The position numbers and the translations under genes were made by a program. This document shows positions 37,485 to 46,057 of a stretch of DNA of 64,000 nucleotides, one piece after another (the first letter of the stretch is position 1; every line of letters starts with the position of its first letter). The notes beneath the pieces are model-generated. The model ran no database searches, was not told where the DNA came from, and was given only the letters and a program-made list of their open reading frames with translations. The stretch lies in the NCBI GenBank assembly GCA_018436095.1, contig JAHDMJ010000023.1:20412-84411 (forward strand), written 5' to 3'. This DNA comes from Clostridia bacterium (GTDB lineage Bacteria > Bacillota > Peptococcia > DRI-13 > UBA5745).

Positions 37485-38107
37485 GATTTCTGATCCTCCC
37501 CGGCTGCCGTCGTCGGAGCTTGGTCTGCGTCGCCTCCGGCTATTTGGCCTTCCCGGCTGCCGGGAACCGCCAAAGTAATGGTCATGGCGGCAGTAGCCCG
37601 CTTATCGGCCTTTTGCCCGGCGGCGGCATTATATATCTGTACAGCGTCCACCAGCTCCCTGGCCATCAGCCGCTGGTAAATGCCAGACATCTCATTTAAT
37701 GTTACCCCGGCCAGCCGCACCGTAATCTGCTGCTCACTTATGGTAAAAGAATGGACCTGAGCCCAAGGCAAAAGCTCCTCTTCAATGAGCTTAAAGCAGT
37801 CCATAACATTCACCTTGCCGGATAAAGCGGGCTGGGTTTGCTGCTCAATTTCATAAGTCTCCCGAAGCGGGGCCAAATCCTTTAACGCTTCACGGGTTTT
37901 CTGCAGCAAAGCCTCCTGCTGCAGAGCCTGAGCCTCTGTTTTCTGGGTCAGCCGCCAGGGATCGGCAATGTTCAGCTTTACCAGCACCAGCAGCATCAGC
38001 AGAGCCGCCGGCACAAACAGGGTATTGCGGCTGAATCGATAGGATTTTTTTGCCCGTTGAGCTAAATTGATGGCGGTCTTAGCAGTGATATCTTTTGCTT
38101 CTGCCAT
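37481..38107 (-). CDS. pilN: PilN-like pilus alignment protein
   Basis: The protein has 208 residues. A short cytoplasmic N-terminus leads to a membrane helix (about 29-45), a coiled-coil region (about 57-90) and a ferredoxin-like extracytoplasmic domain. The segment INLAQRAKK stands in place of the INLLP motif that binds PilM in classical PilN. It lies 7 bp after pilM. Identity is inferred from topology and order. Confidence 0.7.
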   Translation of the reverse strand: MAEAKDITAKTAINLAQRAKKSYRFSRNTLFVPAALLMLLVLVKLNIADPWRLTQKTEAQALQQEALLQKTREALKDLAPLRETYEIEQQTQPALSGKVNVMDCFKLIEEELLPWAQVHSFTISEQQITVRLAGVTLNEMSGIYQRLMARELVDAVQIYNAAAGQKADKRATAAMTITLAVPGSREGQIAGGDADQAPTTAAGEDQKS

Positions 38108-38114
38108 TTTCCTT

Positions 38115-39065
38115 CTACCTCCCCATTAATTCCAGAGCCGCACCCACAGCCGTACCGTAGCGCCTCTCCCGGCCGATAGCCGGCATTAAATCATCCAGCG
38201 TATGAATGTGCAGAGGGATATTATTCCGGATGATTTCCGCCAATACCGGGTTGGCCGTGACGCCCGCCGTCAGATAGACATCCTGCAGGTCGGAGTCCGG
38301 CGTATTAAAGCCATAAAAATTGATGGAACGCAAACTTTCAATGGCAATGGTGCTGCAGAGCTCCCGCAAGGGTTCCTCCTCAGGCCCTCCGTCAGCCTTC
38401 CGGGGCACTTCCGCCAGCTGCCGGCCCCCCAGTTCAATAACCTGGGTAGTCTCATATACGCTGCTGCGATACATATGCACCCGGGTGGCGCTGTCGCCCA
38501 GGTCGATGATGCAGTATTCTGCCGGCTGGCTCTGGGGATTATCCTTTTCGTAGAAGCGAATCAAATTGCGGTAGGTCAGGTATTCCGGCACCGCCACAGC
38601 AAGCTTCAACCCTGCTTTAGCCAGGGCGGTACGGCACTGGGCAATGGTCTCCCTGGCTGCCACGGCAGCCAAGAACTGCATTTGTACCGGCTTGCCCTCC
38701 TGATCGTTGATTTGCCTCACAAAAGCATAGTCGAAGAAGTAGTTATCCTGGTTACCCTTGATATAGTCCTGAAACTCATAGGGCAGATTAAGCTGCAACT
38801 GCTTTTCCGTCATCCAGGGCAGGGTGATGGAGCGCACAAAGGCAGTCTGCAGAGGCAAAACCAGGGCGCAGTGGCGCTGGGTAATCCGCTCCCGTTTAAG
38901 CAGAGCCCGCAGCTCTTTAGCCAGGGCATCAGGCAGGATTTCCTTCGCCTGCTGCTGGGCAGCAGGGATATCCAGGGCAGCCAGCCGTTCTACCGCCCCA
39001 TCCTTCACCAGAGCCAGACGGATCGCAGCGGAACCGATATCTATGCCGAGATAAGTGTGTGCCAT
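38115..39065 (-). CDS. pilM: PilM-like actin-fold ATPase
   Basis: This is a cytoplasmic actin-like protein of 316 residues. YLGIDIGSAAIRLALVKDG is the phosphate-1 motif, CIIDLGDSATRVHMYRSS the phosphate-2 motif, and QDVYLTAGVTANPVLAEI matches the adenosine region. PilM links the pilus motor to PilN. The open frame runs to 39182, but GGAGG 4 nt before the ATG at 39065 fixes the start. It is separated from the pilD end of the operon by 1.1 kb of repeats. Confidence 0.88.
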   Translation of the reverse strand: MAHTYLGIDIGSAAIRLALVKDGAVERLAALDIPAAQQQAKEILPDALAKELRALLKRERITQRHCALVLPLQTAFVRSITLPWMTEKQLQLNLPYEFQDYIKGNQDNYFFDYAFVRQINDQEGKPVQMQFLAAVAARETIAQCRTALAKAGLKLAVAVPEYLTYRNLIRFYEKDNPQSQPAEYCIIDLGDSATRVHMYRSSVYETTQVIELGGRQLAEVPRKADGGPEEEPLRELCSTIAIESLRSINFYGFNTPDSDLQDVYLTAGVTANPVLAEIIRNNIPLHIHTLDDLMPAIGRERRYGTAVGAALELMGR

Positions 39066-39109
39066 ATTTCCTCCACTTTTATAAACGATTACGCAAATAT
39101 TTCCGGCTA

Positions 39110-39168
39110 GGCATGACCCAAGCAAGCTCCCGGCTTGGGCCAAGCAAGCTCCCGGCTTGGGCCATGCC
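39110..39168. repeat. Tandem 22-bp hairpin repeat upstream of pilM
   Basis: Two identical 22-bp units, 39118-39139 and 39140-39161, each carry CCAAGC ... GCTTGG and can fold alone. GGCATG (39110-39115) and CATGCC (39163-39168) can close a larger cruciform around both. Confidence 0.75.
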
Positions 39169-39254
39169 CGGCGACGGCACATCGACCGGTCAAGCCGTAT
39201 GCGGCGGCCCTTGAAAAGCCTTTAGGCCTATGCGGCCTGCCCAGCCGGCATTTT

Positions 39255-40097
39255 GCTCAAAATTGCAGGTTTGCAGAAGGAATGAAAAATTTGCCTTAGT
39301 CTCAGCCGGGTGTACAAAATTTGAAGTATTATGTGGTTTGCTTTGTTGAAATAGGTATTTCAATCCTACTCATACACTAAATGCAGGTAAAGGACGGTGC
39401 GCAGGGCGGCAAAAATTGAAATTCCGAGCAGTTAGCTGAGGCAAATACACATAATACCTGGTTTTTTGTACAACGGCTGGATGGGAAGCGACTTTTTCAG
39501 TGCCCTCGGTTTGTTGAAGGTACTGCAAAAGCCGGACAAGCTGACCTTCGTGGGGCTGAAATCGGATTCACTGTTGCCAACTGCACAAAAATCGAAGTTG
39601 TGTGACGGCAAGCAGGGGGTTTTCCCTGTTTTCGGTTCCAGATGCACAAAAATTGAGGTTGTGTGACGATTATAGGGCAGTTCTTAGTAATCTGAGCCCA
39701 TTTGAAGGACATGGTGCAGCACAACTTCGCTTCTTGTGCAGTTAGCCTCTGCTTTTAGCCTAAATTTGATGTCCGCTGCAACACAACTTCGATTTTTGAG
39801 CACCCCGCCCGATTTGCCGGTCAAGTTTTCTCAGTGCTCTTGGTTTGTTGAAGGCACTGAAAAACCGGGCAAGCTAACCTTCGTGGAGCTAAAATGTACA
39901 AAATTTGAGGTTTTATGTTTATTTGCCATGGCTAGCTGTACAAAATCTTCAGTTTTATGTTGGTAAGCACTGTTTTCTCTGTATTTAGTGTCAACGATAA
40001 TTTGAATCCACTATCTTAAAGGAGGCACCCACCCAAAACCTCAAATTTTGTACAGGCGGCTGGATGGGAAGCGACTTTTTCAGTGTCCTCGGTTTGT
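39255..40097. repeat. Dispersed ++-- elements, cluster C (three adjacent copies)
   Basis: Ten boxes are visible. C-a: forward 39255-39275, 39312-39334 and a decayed box 39408-39429. C-b: forward 39583-39603 and 39644-39664, reverse 39719-39739 and 39782-39801. C-c: forward 39896-39918 and 39938-39960, reverse 40035-40053; these carry GTACAAAATTTGAGGTTTT and its exact complement, with one variant. A 41-bp sequence at 39474-39514 recurs at 40057-40097 with one mismatch, and a weaker third copy starts near 39821. The cluster fills the pilM-pilD gap; no gene is seen. Confidence 0.8.
39573..39803 (+). repeat. Element C-b, homologous to D-b over about 230 bp
   Basis: Read forward, this block matches the reverse complement of 63271-63503 nearly throughout, including the spacer motifs CCAGATGCACAAAAAT, AATCTGAGCC, TTTGAAGGA, GCAGTTAGC and TCTGCTTTTAGCC. 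It holds four boxes in ++-- order. The first box, GCACAAAAATCGAAGTTGTG, is identical to two boxes 24 kb away. Confidence 0.8.
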
Positions 40098-40191
40098 GAG
40101 CCCTACCGATAGCATTTTTGCATATTAAGAATCAGCGCCCTGCAGCGGCCCTGCAGCGGCACTATACCGGGACCCGCCTTTTTGCGGATGT

Positions 40192-41004
40192 TTACGAAAA
40201 CAGGCTGAGCCAGGCGCTCACTGCCGGGGAAGCGGCAAACAGCGACAGATATACAGCCGCCGCAATAGCCGGCCCAAAGGGAAAGGCTGCGGGATTGGCA
40301 GGGTTGCCGGCTGTCTTGCCACTAAGGAGACCAAACAAAATCCCCAGGATACAGGATAAAATCAGCAGAAACAGGCTTTCCGCCGGCCTAAAGAACCAAC
40401 CCGCCGCAAAAAACAGCTTGATATCGCCGCCGCCCAAGCTTTCCCGGCCCAGCAGCCGGTCCATAAGCAGAGACAGGGCCAAAAGCGGCAGCGAGGCAGT
40501 CAGAGCTCCTAAGAAGCCGCTGAGAGCGGCGGCGGCCAGGTCACCGCCGGAGGTAAAGGGTAGAAAGATCAGCCATATAATGAAAATTGCCAGGTTCAGG
40601 CCGTCGGGTATGATTGAAGTATCGAAATCCACCAAGGCCAGAACCAGCAATATTGTAGTCAAAATCAGGTATTGCAGGGTTTGGATTGTGAGATCAAAAT
40701 AAAGCACCAGAGCCGCAAAAAGTCCGGCGCAAAGCACTTCGGTCAAGAGGCAGCGCAGCGGAATAACGGCGCCGCAACGGCGGCAGCGGCCCCGCTGCCA
40801 AAGCCAGGACAGTATAGGAATCAGCTCAAGAGCGCTCAAGGTCTCACCGCAGACATCGCAGCGGCTGCGGCCCTTGAGAAAGGAAGTACCCTCAGCCAGG
40901 CGCTGGGCCAGACAAGCGGCAAAGCTGCCTGCTGAGGCCCCCAGCAGCAAAGTCAGAGCCAGGGTATAGATGGTGAGAAACGGACTTAAATAGAGGGAAA
41001 GCAA
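40192..41004 (-). CDS. pilD: Type IV prepilin peptidase
   Basis: This bifunctional leader peptidase/N-methylase has 270 residues. The cytoplasmic loop carries two CxxC pairs (C49/C52 and C74/C77). The catalytic aspartates are D126 in LVDFDTSIIPD and D194 in GGGDIKL, followed by FPFGPAIA. About eight membrane helices are present. It cleaves the prepilins encoded in the same operon. The start is TTG, 6 nt after AGGAGG; no ATG is available. Confidence 0.93.
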   Translation of the reverse strand: MLSLYLSPFLTIYTLALTLLLGASAGSFAACLAQRLAEGTSFLKGRSRCDVCGETLSALELIPILSWLWQRGRCRRCGAVIPLRCLLTEVLCAGLFAALVLYFDLTIQTLQYLILTTILLVLALVDFDTSIIPDGLNLAIFIIWLIFLPFTSGGDLAAAALSGFLGALTASLPLLALSLLMDRLLGRESLGGGDIKLFFAAGWFFRPAESLFLLILSCILGILFGLLSGKTAGNPANPAAFPFGPAIAAAVYLSLFAASPAVSAWLSLFS

Positions 41005-41118
41005 AGGGCTCCTCCTGATGAAAGAAATCGGGGAATCCGGGTAGGCTGCCCGCAGCCGCTGAGGGATGCGGGCAGGGCCCGGGTTGGGGTTGAGTTGAAA
41101 TTAGTAAAAATGCTTGTG

Positions 41119-41526
41119 TTACGGAGCAGTAATACCAAGAAGCGGGCTATCCCAGGTCGTGCTGGTAACTGCCCCACCTGTCACAGTTACTCTAAGGGGC
41201 TCCTCATCTACTTTGTCTGATTGGCCGACCATGCCGCCAGTGTCACCAACTGCAGCCTTCATATTTTCCTTGTTATCAACGGTAATAACGTAAGTTTTTT
41301 CATCTGTTTCATTGTTTAACAGATATTCAGTTACGGCTTGGGATTTAGCTGCCCGCAGATTTGCCTTGTCTACGGCTTCGCGGGCACTTTCCATCTGTGA
41401 GGTGAAAATTGGAATGGCAATGGCAACCAATACGGCAATAATGGCGATGACGATCAGCATTTCAGGCAGCGTGAAGCCTTTTCTTGAGGTTCCCTTGTGA
41501 CGGATTCTTTGAATCATGTTGTTCAT
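41119..41526 (-). CDS. Major type IV pilin-like protein
   Basis: This prepilin has 135 residues. The leader ends SRKG with cleavage before FTLPEMLIVIAIIAVLVAIAIPIF, the class III N-methylation helix with the required Glu at position 5. The remaining globular part is small and ends in TTWDSPLLGITAP. Highly hydrophobic helix plus short head resembles Gram-positive type IV pilins. It lies 130 bp after pilC and 114 bp before pilD, so it may have its own expression level. Confidence 0.93.
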   Translation of the reverse strand: MNNMIQRIRHKGTSRKGFTLPEMLIVIAIIAVLVAIAIPIFTSQMESAREAVDKANLRAAKSQAVTEYLLNNETDEKTYVITVDNKENMKAAVGDTGGMVGQSDKVDEEPLRVTVTGGAVTSTTWDSPLLGITAP

Positions 41527-41656
41527 ACTTTTATATCTCCTCCTTTTGTATTATGCCGTGTATGCTCACGGCCGCTTGGTATTTATATCAGCCGGACCCA
41601 AAGCGTAAATGCCCCAAGGCCCGGCGAGATACCGGTGAAATTGAAATCCTTATTCT

Positions 41657-42856
41657 TCAGAACCCTTGATACATCGATAAAATTGGCAGATAAACCGCCA
41701 GCAGAATAAGGCCTACAATCAAGCCGAGAACCAGGGTGATGATCGGCTCCATCAAAGTGAGAGCCCGCTGGGTGGCTACCTGGGTTTCGTTTTCGTAGTA
41801 TTCACCCACCACTTTCAGCACCTCCTCCAGGGTTCCCGTTTCCTCCCCCACCTGGATCATTTCCCGCAATAGCTCGGGAAAGGCCTCCGAAAGGCTCAGG
41901 CAACGGCTAAGGGTACTGCCGCTGTTCAGCCCCATCAACTGCTGCTGCACGGTATCGCTGATCCAGGCATTGTCCAGCACCGTGGCCGCCACCGCCGCCG
42001 AACGCAGCATCGGCAAACCGGAGGCCAGCAGGGTGGTGAGGGAATTAGCAAACTGGGCCGCTCCATTCATGTAGGCGATTTTGCCCAAGACCGGTATGGC
42101 AAGCACCAAACGGCTATGCAGCAGCCTGCCCCGGGGCGTCCGCTTAAAATACCGGTAGCTCAGGAGGGCTGCCAAGGCAACTGCCGCCAAAAGTGGCCAA
42201 AAGCGTTCAAAAAAGCTGCTGATAGCAATGAGGGCCCGGGTAATCCCGGGGAGCTCTACGCCCATGGCGGCGAAATTGCCGGTAAAGGCCGGCACAGCCA
42301 TCACCATGATGATGACGATAACCGCTGCCGCCACTGCCAAGGTAAAGGCTGGATAGATCATGGCGGACCGCACCTTGCTTTTCGTCTTGGCGGCCTTGTC
42401 ATAATGGCGCTCCAGCCGCCGGAAAGCGGCAGGCAGGTTAGCCGACGCCTCCCCCGAGGCTACCGTCTCGATAAAGGTAGCCGGCAAGGCGGGCCCGCTG
42501 TCCCGCAGAGCCTGAGCCAGCGTAAAACCGCCGGCCACATCGGCAGCCGCCTGGCGCAGAATCTTTTGCAGAGCCTTATCCTCAGTCTGGCTGGCAATCA
42601 GCTCAATAGTCCGGATCATGGGCAAACCGGAAGACAAAATGATTGAGAACTGGGAGCAGAGGACGGCCAGGGCTTTCTCCTGGATTTTGCCGGCGGGCCT
42701 TTTAATGTTCAGGACCTCCGGCACCTGGGAAAGCTTGATGACAACAGGATGGTTTTCCTTGATATTGCCTACGGCCTCTTGCTTTGATGCGGCCTGAACA
42801 GTGCCGCTGACCTGTTTACCGCCCTCGGTTAAGGCTTTATAACGAAAAGTTGGCAG
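41657..42856 (-). CDS. pilC: PilC/GspF inner-membrane platform protein, CTG start
   Basis: The protein has 399 residues and two GspF domains, each with paired helices; FANSLTTLLASGLPML and QVGEETGTLEEVL are hallmarks. The obvious GTG at 42724 would remove the conserved N-terminus. In frame upstream runs FRYKALTEGGKQVSGTVQAA, which every GspF protein has. The frame closes at a TGA before any ATG/GTG/TTG, and the only candidate is CTG at 42856, 6 nt after GAGGTGA. The CTG start is therefore proposed. PilC anchors the PilB motor to the pilus base. Confidence 0.88.
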   Translation of the reverse strand: MPTFRYKALTEGGKQVSGTVQAASKQEAVGNIKENHPVVIKLSQVPEVLNIKRPAGKIQEKALAVLCSQFSIILSSGLPMIRTIELIASQTEDKALQKILRQAAADVAGGFTLAQALRDSGPALPATFIETVASGEASANLPAAFRRLERHYDKAAKTKSKVRSAMIYPAFTLAVAAAVIVIIMVMAVPAFTGNFAAMGVELPGITRALIAISSFFERFWPLLAAVALAALLSYRYFKRTPRGRLLHSRLVLAIPVLGKIAYMNGAAQFANSLTTLLASGLPMLRSAAVAATVLDNAWISDTVQQQLMGLNSGSTLSRCLSLSEAFPELLREMIQVGEETGTLEEVLKVVGEYYENETQVATQRALTLMEPIITLVLGLIVGLILLAVYLPILSMYQGF

Positions 42857-42896
42857 GGTAGATCACCTCGGCTTTATTGAACAAGTTTGGTATTTC

Positions 42897-44594
42897 TCAT
42901 AGTTCCCCGGCAACGAAAACCGTGCGCCGGGCCTCCTCCACCGTGGTAACGCCGGCCAGCACCAGCTCCCTGACCCGGTTAGCCATGGGAATAAAGCGGC
43001 CCTCGCGACGGATAATCTCCTCCATTTCCTCACGGTTGTAGCCGCCGCTGATGGCCAGGCGCAAAGCATGGCTGAGAATCAAAATCTCAAAGACGCCGGT
43101 GCGGCCAAGATAGCCGGTGCCGGCGCAAGCCGGGCAGCCGGTGCCCCGGTAGACTTGAGGCACTGCCTGTTGGTCCAGGCCCAGGCTTAGGAGCTCTTCG
43201 GGACCGGGTTTGCAGGCCATGCGGCAATCAGGGCAAATACGCCGCACCAGCCGCTGGGAAATGATACCGTTGAGGGCGCCGGCAATGATATAAGGCTCAA
43301 CACCGATATCAACCAGGCGGTCCAGGGTGGCAAAGGCGTCGTTGGTATGGAGGGTGGAAAGCACCAGATGGCCGGTGATGGCAGCCCGCATGGCGATCTG
43401 GGCCGTTTCACTGTCCCGGATCTCGCCGACGGCGATGATATCGGGGTCCTGGCGCAAAATCGAGCGCAACCCGCCGGCAAAGGTCAGACCGGTCTTCTCA
43501 TTGATCTGCACCTGGCTGATGCCGCTGACATTGTACTCAACAGGGTCCTCCAGCGTAACCAGGTTGATTTGCTGGCTGTTTAACTCATTAATCATGGTGT
43601 ACATGGTAGAGGATTTACCGCTGCCGGTGGGGCCTACAATCAGTACCATCCCGGATGGGCGGGAAATCAGGTTTAGGTATTTCCGCATATCCTCATGGGA
43701 CAGGCCGATTTTATCCTTGTGCAGCAAGCCGGAGTTTTTCTCCAGCAAGCGGATTACCAGCTTTTCGCCAAAGATTGTGGGCAGGGTAGACATACGCATA
43801 TCAAACTCCCGGTTTTTGGCGGTAAAACCGGCCCGGCCGTCCTGGGGCACCCGGCGTTCGGTAACATCCATACCGCCCATGATCTTCAGGCGGGAAAGCA
43901 CCGTGGCCTGCAAATCCCTGGGCACAAACATCATGGTACGCATCACGCCATCAACCCGCATGCGGATATGCAGATCGCCTTCGCCGGGCTCGATGTGAAT
44001 GTCGCTGGCCCCATCCAAGGCTCCCCTCTCGATAATGGAATTAACCAGCCTTACGGTGGGGGCAGTATTGTCGGCGGCAGCGGCAGCCGCCGTTGTGACG
44101 GCAGCTTGTGCCTGGGGAGCTGCAGAACGCTCCCGTTGCATTTCTTCGATAGCCCGGGTGGCGTCCTCATTGCCGTAAAGGCCCAGCATGGCATGTTCGA
44201 TACCCCGTATGGTGGAAATCATCGGAATAATCCGCTTACGGCTGGTGGCTTTGACTGCCTCGATGGCCATAAAATTAAGGGGATCGCTCATGGCCAGATA
44301 GATGGTATCCTGCTCAGCCTTCACCGGCACTACCCCGAAACGCTCCGCCGTAGCCTTAGGCACCATTGCTGCCAGCCGGGCTTCCGGAATATGATCGGCA
44401 AGGTCGATGAATTCCACACCCAGTTGCAGACGCAAAGCATCAATCAGTTGCTGCTCTGTGATGACATTTTCCTGAATCAGCACTTGTCCCAGACGGTTTT
44501 TCGTTTGTCTTTGCTGCTCAAGGGCGAAATCCAGTTGCTCCTGGGTAATCAGGCCAACGGAAATCAGCAGATCACCTAAGCGGTTATATTTCAT
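42897..44594 (-). CDS. pilB: PilB/GspE pilus assembly ATPase with MshEN-like N-terminus
   Basis: This is the extension motor, 565 residues. Residues 5-57 hold two 24-residue repeats, RLGDLLISVGLITQEQLDFAL and RLGQVLIQENVITEQQLIDAL, the pattern of the c-di-GMP-binding MshEN domain. The Gly of the second repeat is replaced by Asn. An Ala-rich linker (about 158-175) follows. The ATPase core has Walker A GPTGSGKSS (321-329), Asp box TLEDPVEY, Walker B DIIAVGEIRD and a zinc site (CPDC, CPAC). No PilT-like retraction motor is found in the window. Confidence 0.95.
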   Translation of the reverse strand: MKYNRLGDLLISVGLITQEQLDFALEQQRQTKNRLGQVLIQENVITEQQLIDALRLQLGVEFIDLADHIPEARLAAMVPKATAERFGVVPVKAEQDTIYLAMSDPLNFMAIEAVKATSRKRIIPMISTIRGIEHAMLGLYGNEDATRAIEEMQRERSAAPQAQAAVTTAAAAAADNTAPTVRLVNSIIERGALDGASDIHIEPGEGDLHIRMRVDGVMRTMMFVPRDLQATVLSRLKIMGGMDVTERRVPQDGRAGFTAKNREFDMRMSTLPTIFGEKLVIRLLEKNSGLLHKDKIGLSHEDMRKYLNLISRPSGMVLIVGPTGSGKSSTMYTMINELNSQQINLVTLEDPVEYNVSGISQVQINEKTGLTFAGGLRSILRQDPDIIAVGEIRDSETAQIAMRAAITGHLVLSTLHTNDAFATLDRLVDIGVEPYIIAGALNGIISQRLVRRICPDCRMACKPGPEELLSLGLDQQAVPQVYRGTGCPACAGTGYLGRTGVFEILILSHALRLAISGGYNREEMEEIIRREGRFIPMANRVRELVLAGVTTVEEARRTVFVAGEL

Positions 44595-44612
44595 ATGACT
44601 CCTTTCCGCCTC

Positions 44613-45119
44613 CTATGCGTTTAACGTCCGCAAAGAAAACGTAAATATGTCTGATGTCAGGCTGTTGGCTCCATCCTGCAGGCGGTAGCTGCAGGTAAAC
44701 ACACCGGCTTCATACTGCAGGACAAAATCAGTGACTTCCATACCGGAGTAGCTAAGATCGCTGAGCAGCGGAACGGTTTGGGCCCCGTCGAGAAAAATCA
44801 TACCCTGGACTGCCCCCGTACCGATGGTAATACATTGGCCAGCCATACCGTAACCCAGGTTGGTATAGGCGGTGACATGGCCTGAGCCATCGGTTTCCAC
44901 AGCTCCGGCATAGCGCAGCACATCGGTAAAAGCAGTAAGGATAGTGTCAGAGACTGTCTGGCTGTCGGCTGCAAAGGTGTTTTTGATATATACCTGAAAG
45001 GCTGTCTGAACACCCGCCAGCAAGACGGAAGTTGCTATGGCAATCAGCAGCAGCGCAGCCAGTGTTTCCACTAAAGTCAGGCCTTGTTTGCCGCGGCTTT
45101 TCACCAGAAAGCGCCTCAT
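44613..45119 (-). CDS. Minor prepilin
   Basis: The protein has 168 residues. The leader ends SRGKQG before LTLVETLAALLLIAIATSVLLAG, a prepilin helix with Glu5. The globular domain reads like a minor pseudopilin (PulJ/ComGF position) but the family cannot be named. The ATG overlaps the stop of the preceding prepilin gene (ATGA). Confidence 0.85.
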   Translation of the reverse strand: MRRFLVKSRGKQGLTLVETLAALLLIAIATSVLLAGVQTAFQVYIKNTFAADSQTVSDTILTAFTDVLRYAGAVETDGSGHVTAYTNLGYGMAGQCITIGTGAVQGMIFLDGAQTVPLLSDLSYSGMEVTDFVLQYEAGVFTCSYRLQDGANSLTSDIFTFSLRTLNA

Positions 45120-45418
45120 GGCCTGCCACCTGCCGTTCCGTAAGAGACCAGCCGGTTGGCCCCGTCGCCGGAACCGTAATAAGTCACCGGATAGCTGCGG
45201 CCTCTGATAACAATATTCCCGGAGGAAAGGACTCTGCTTTGAGCCTCGGCGACAGATAAGCTCCGCCGATAGGCTTTGTCATCGGCCCGGGCTTGGCTGG
45301 AAATCCGCGCTGAGGATAGAGTTAAGGTTAAAAACAGGCTGCTGGTCATCGTGATAAGAAGCAACGCACAAAGGGTTTCCACCAAGGTTTCCCCACGGGA
45401 TGACTTTAGTTTTTTCAC
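45116..45418 (-). CDS. Small minor prepilin
   Basis: The protein has 100 residues. The leader VKKLKSSRG is cleaved before ETLVETLCALLLI; Glu rather than Phe at position 1 is unusual, but Glu5 is kept. The GTG start at 45418 overlaps the previous stop as GTGA and follows GGAGAG. It is likely incorporated at the pilus tip with the neighbouring minor pilins. Confidence 0.82.
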   Translation of the reverse strand: MKKLKSSRGETLVETLCALLLITMTSSLFLTLTLSSARISSQARADDKAYRRSLSVAEAQSRVLSSGNIVIRGRSYPVTYYGSGDGANRLVSYGTAGGRP

Positions 45419-46017
45419 GGACTCTCTCTCCTTCCCCTGGTGATAACCCCCCGGCTCCAAGAGGTGATCTCCCGTTCATAGCCATGGCCGCTGACCTGGG
45501 CAGTACGGCAGGTAAAGGTCACTTGCAGCACCTGGCTGCCTCTGGTCAAGGTGATTACCGCATTGCCGCCGGCCTCCATGTGCAAGACGGCTTCTACCTG
45601 GGGCATGCCCTCCCCTGCCGTAATTTCAAAGGGGCTGGTCTCAGGCAGCGGCGAGGCAAAAGCGTCGGTGAGCATGTCCCCATTATCCGGACCTGCCGGT
45701 GTGATAAAGGGCACAATATCCTCCCAATGGGAGATAATGACGGGCTCACCGGTGACCGGATCAATTGAAGCCTCAGTGTGCAGATCCCGGCCCGCGGTGT
45801 AAGTGTGCTGGCCAAAGACTTCCTGCAGCAGCCGGGCCGCCGAGGCCAGGGCAAGATAATCCTGTTCCCGGGCGTAGCGGCCCCGGGTTTTCGATGCATT
45901 AGCCGTTGCTGCAGTGAGAATCAGAGAACCCACCGTCAGGCAAACCAGGAAAAACAGCAGGGCAATCAGCATGGAGACGCCTGCAGGACTATGAAGTTTT
46001 TGGCGCAGGCTTGACAT
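45415..46017 (-). CDS. PilX/GspK-like minor pilus component
   Basis: The protein has 200 residues. The N-terminus MSSLRQKLHSPAGVSMLIALLFFLVCLTVGS is a short basic stretch plus a membrane helix. It resembles PilX-type proteins, with no classical Glu5. The ATG at 46017 stands 7 nt after GGGAGG; an upstream start at 46032 lacks a site. It lies between the giant prepilin and the small minor prepilin. Confidence 0.7.
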   Translation of the reverse strand: MSSLRQKLHSPAGVSMLIALLFFLVCLTVGSLILTAATANASKTRGRYAREQDYLALASAARLLQEVFGQHTYTAGRDLHTEASIDPVTGEPVIISHWEDIVPFITPAGPDNGDMLTDAFASPLPETSPFEITAGEGMPQVEAVLHMEAGGNAVITLTRGSQVLQVTFTCRTAQVSGHGYEREITSWSRGVITRGRRESP

Positions 46018-46057
46018 TGGATAACCTCCCAAAGCTGGGCTTGGAATTTAAGAGGGT

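Noticed and set aside
39583..39803. CRISPR-like array (identical 20-bp repeats with about 40-bp spacers)
   Set aside because: Boxes occur in both orientations, spacers are conserved between distant copies, and no cas gene is present.
39432..39966. Several 65-76-codon frames in cluster C
   Set aside because: They follow the repeat sequence on both strands and have no ribosome binding sites.
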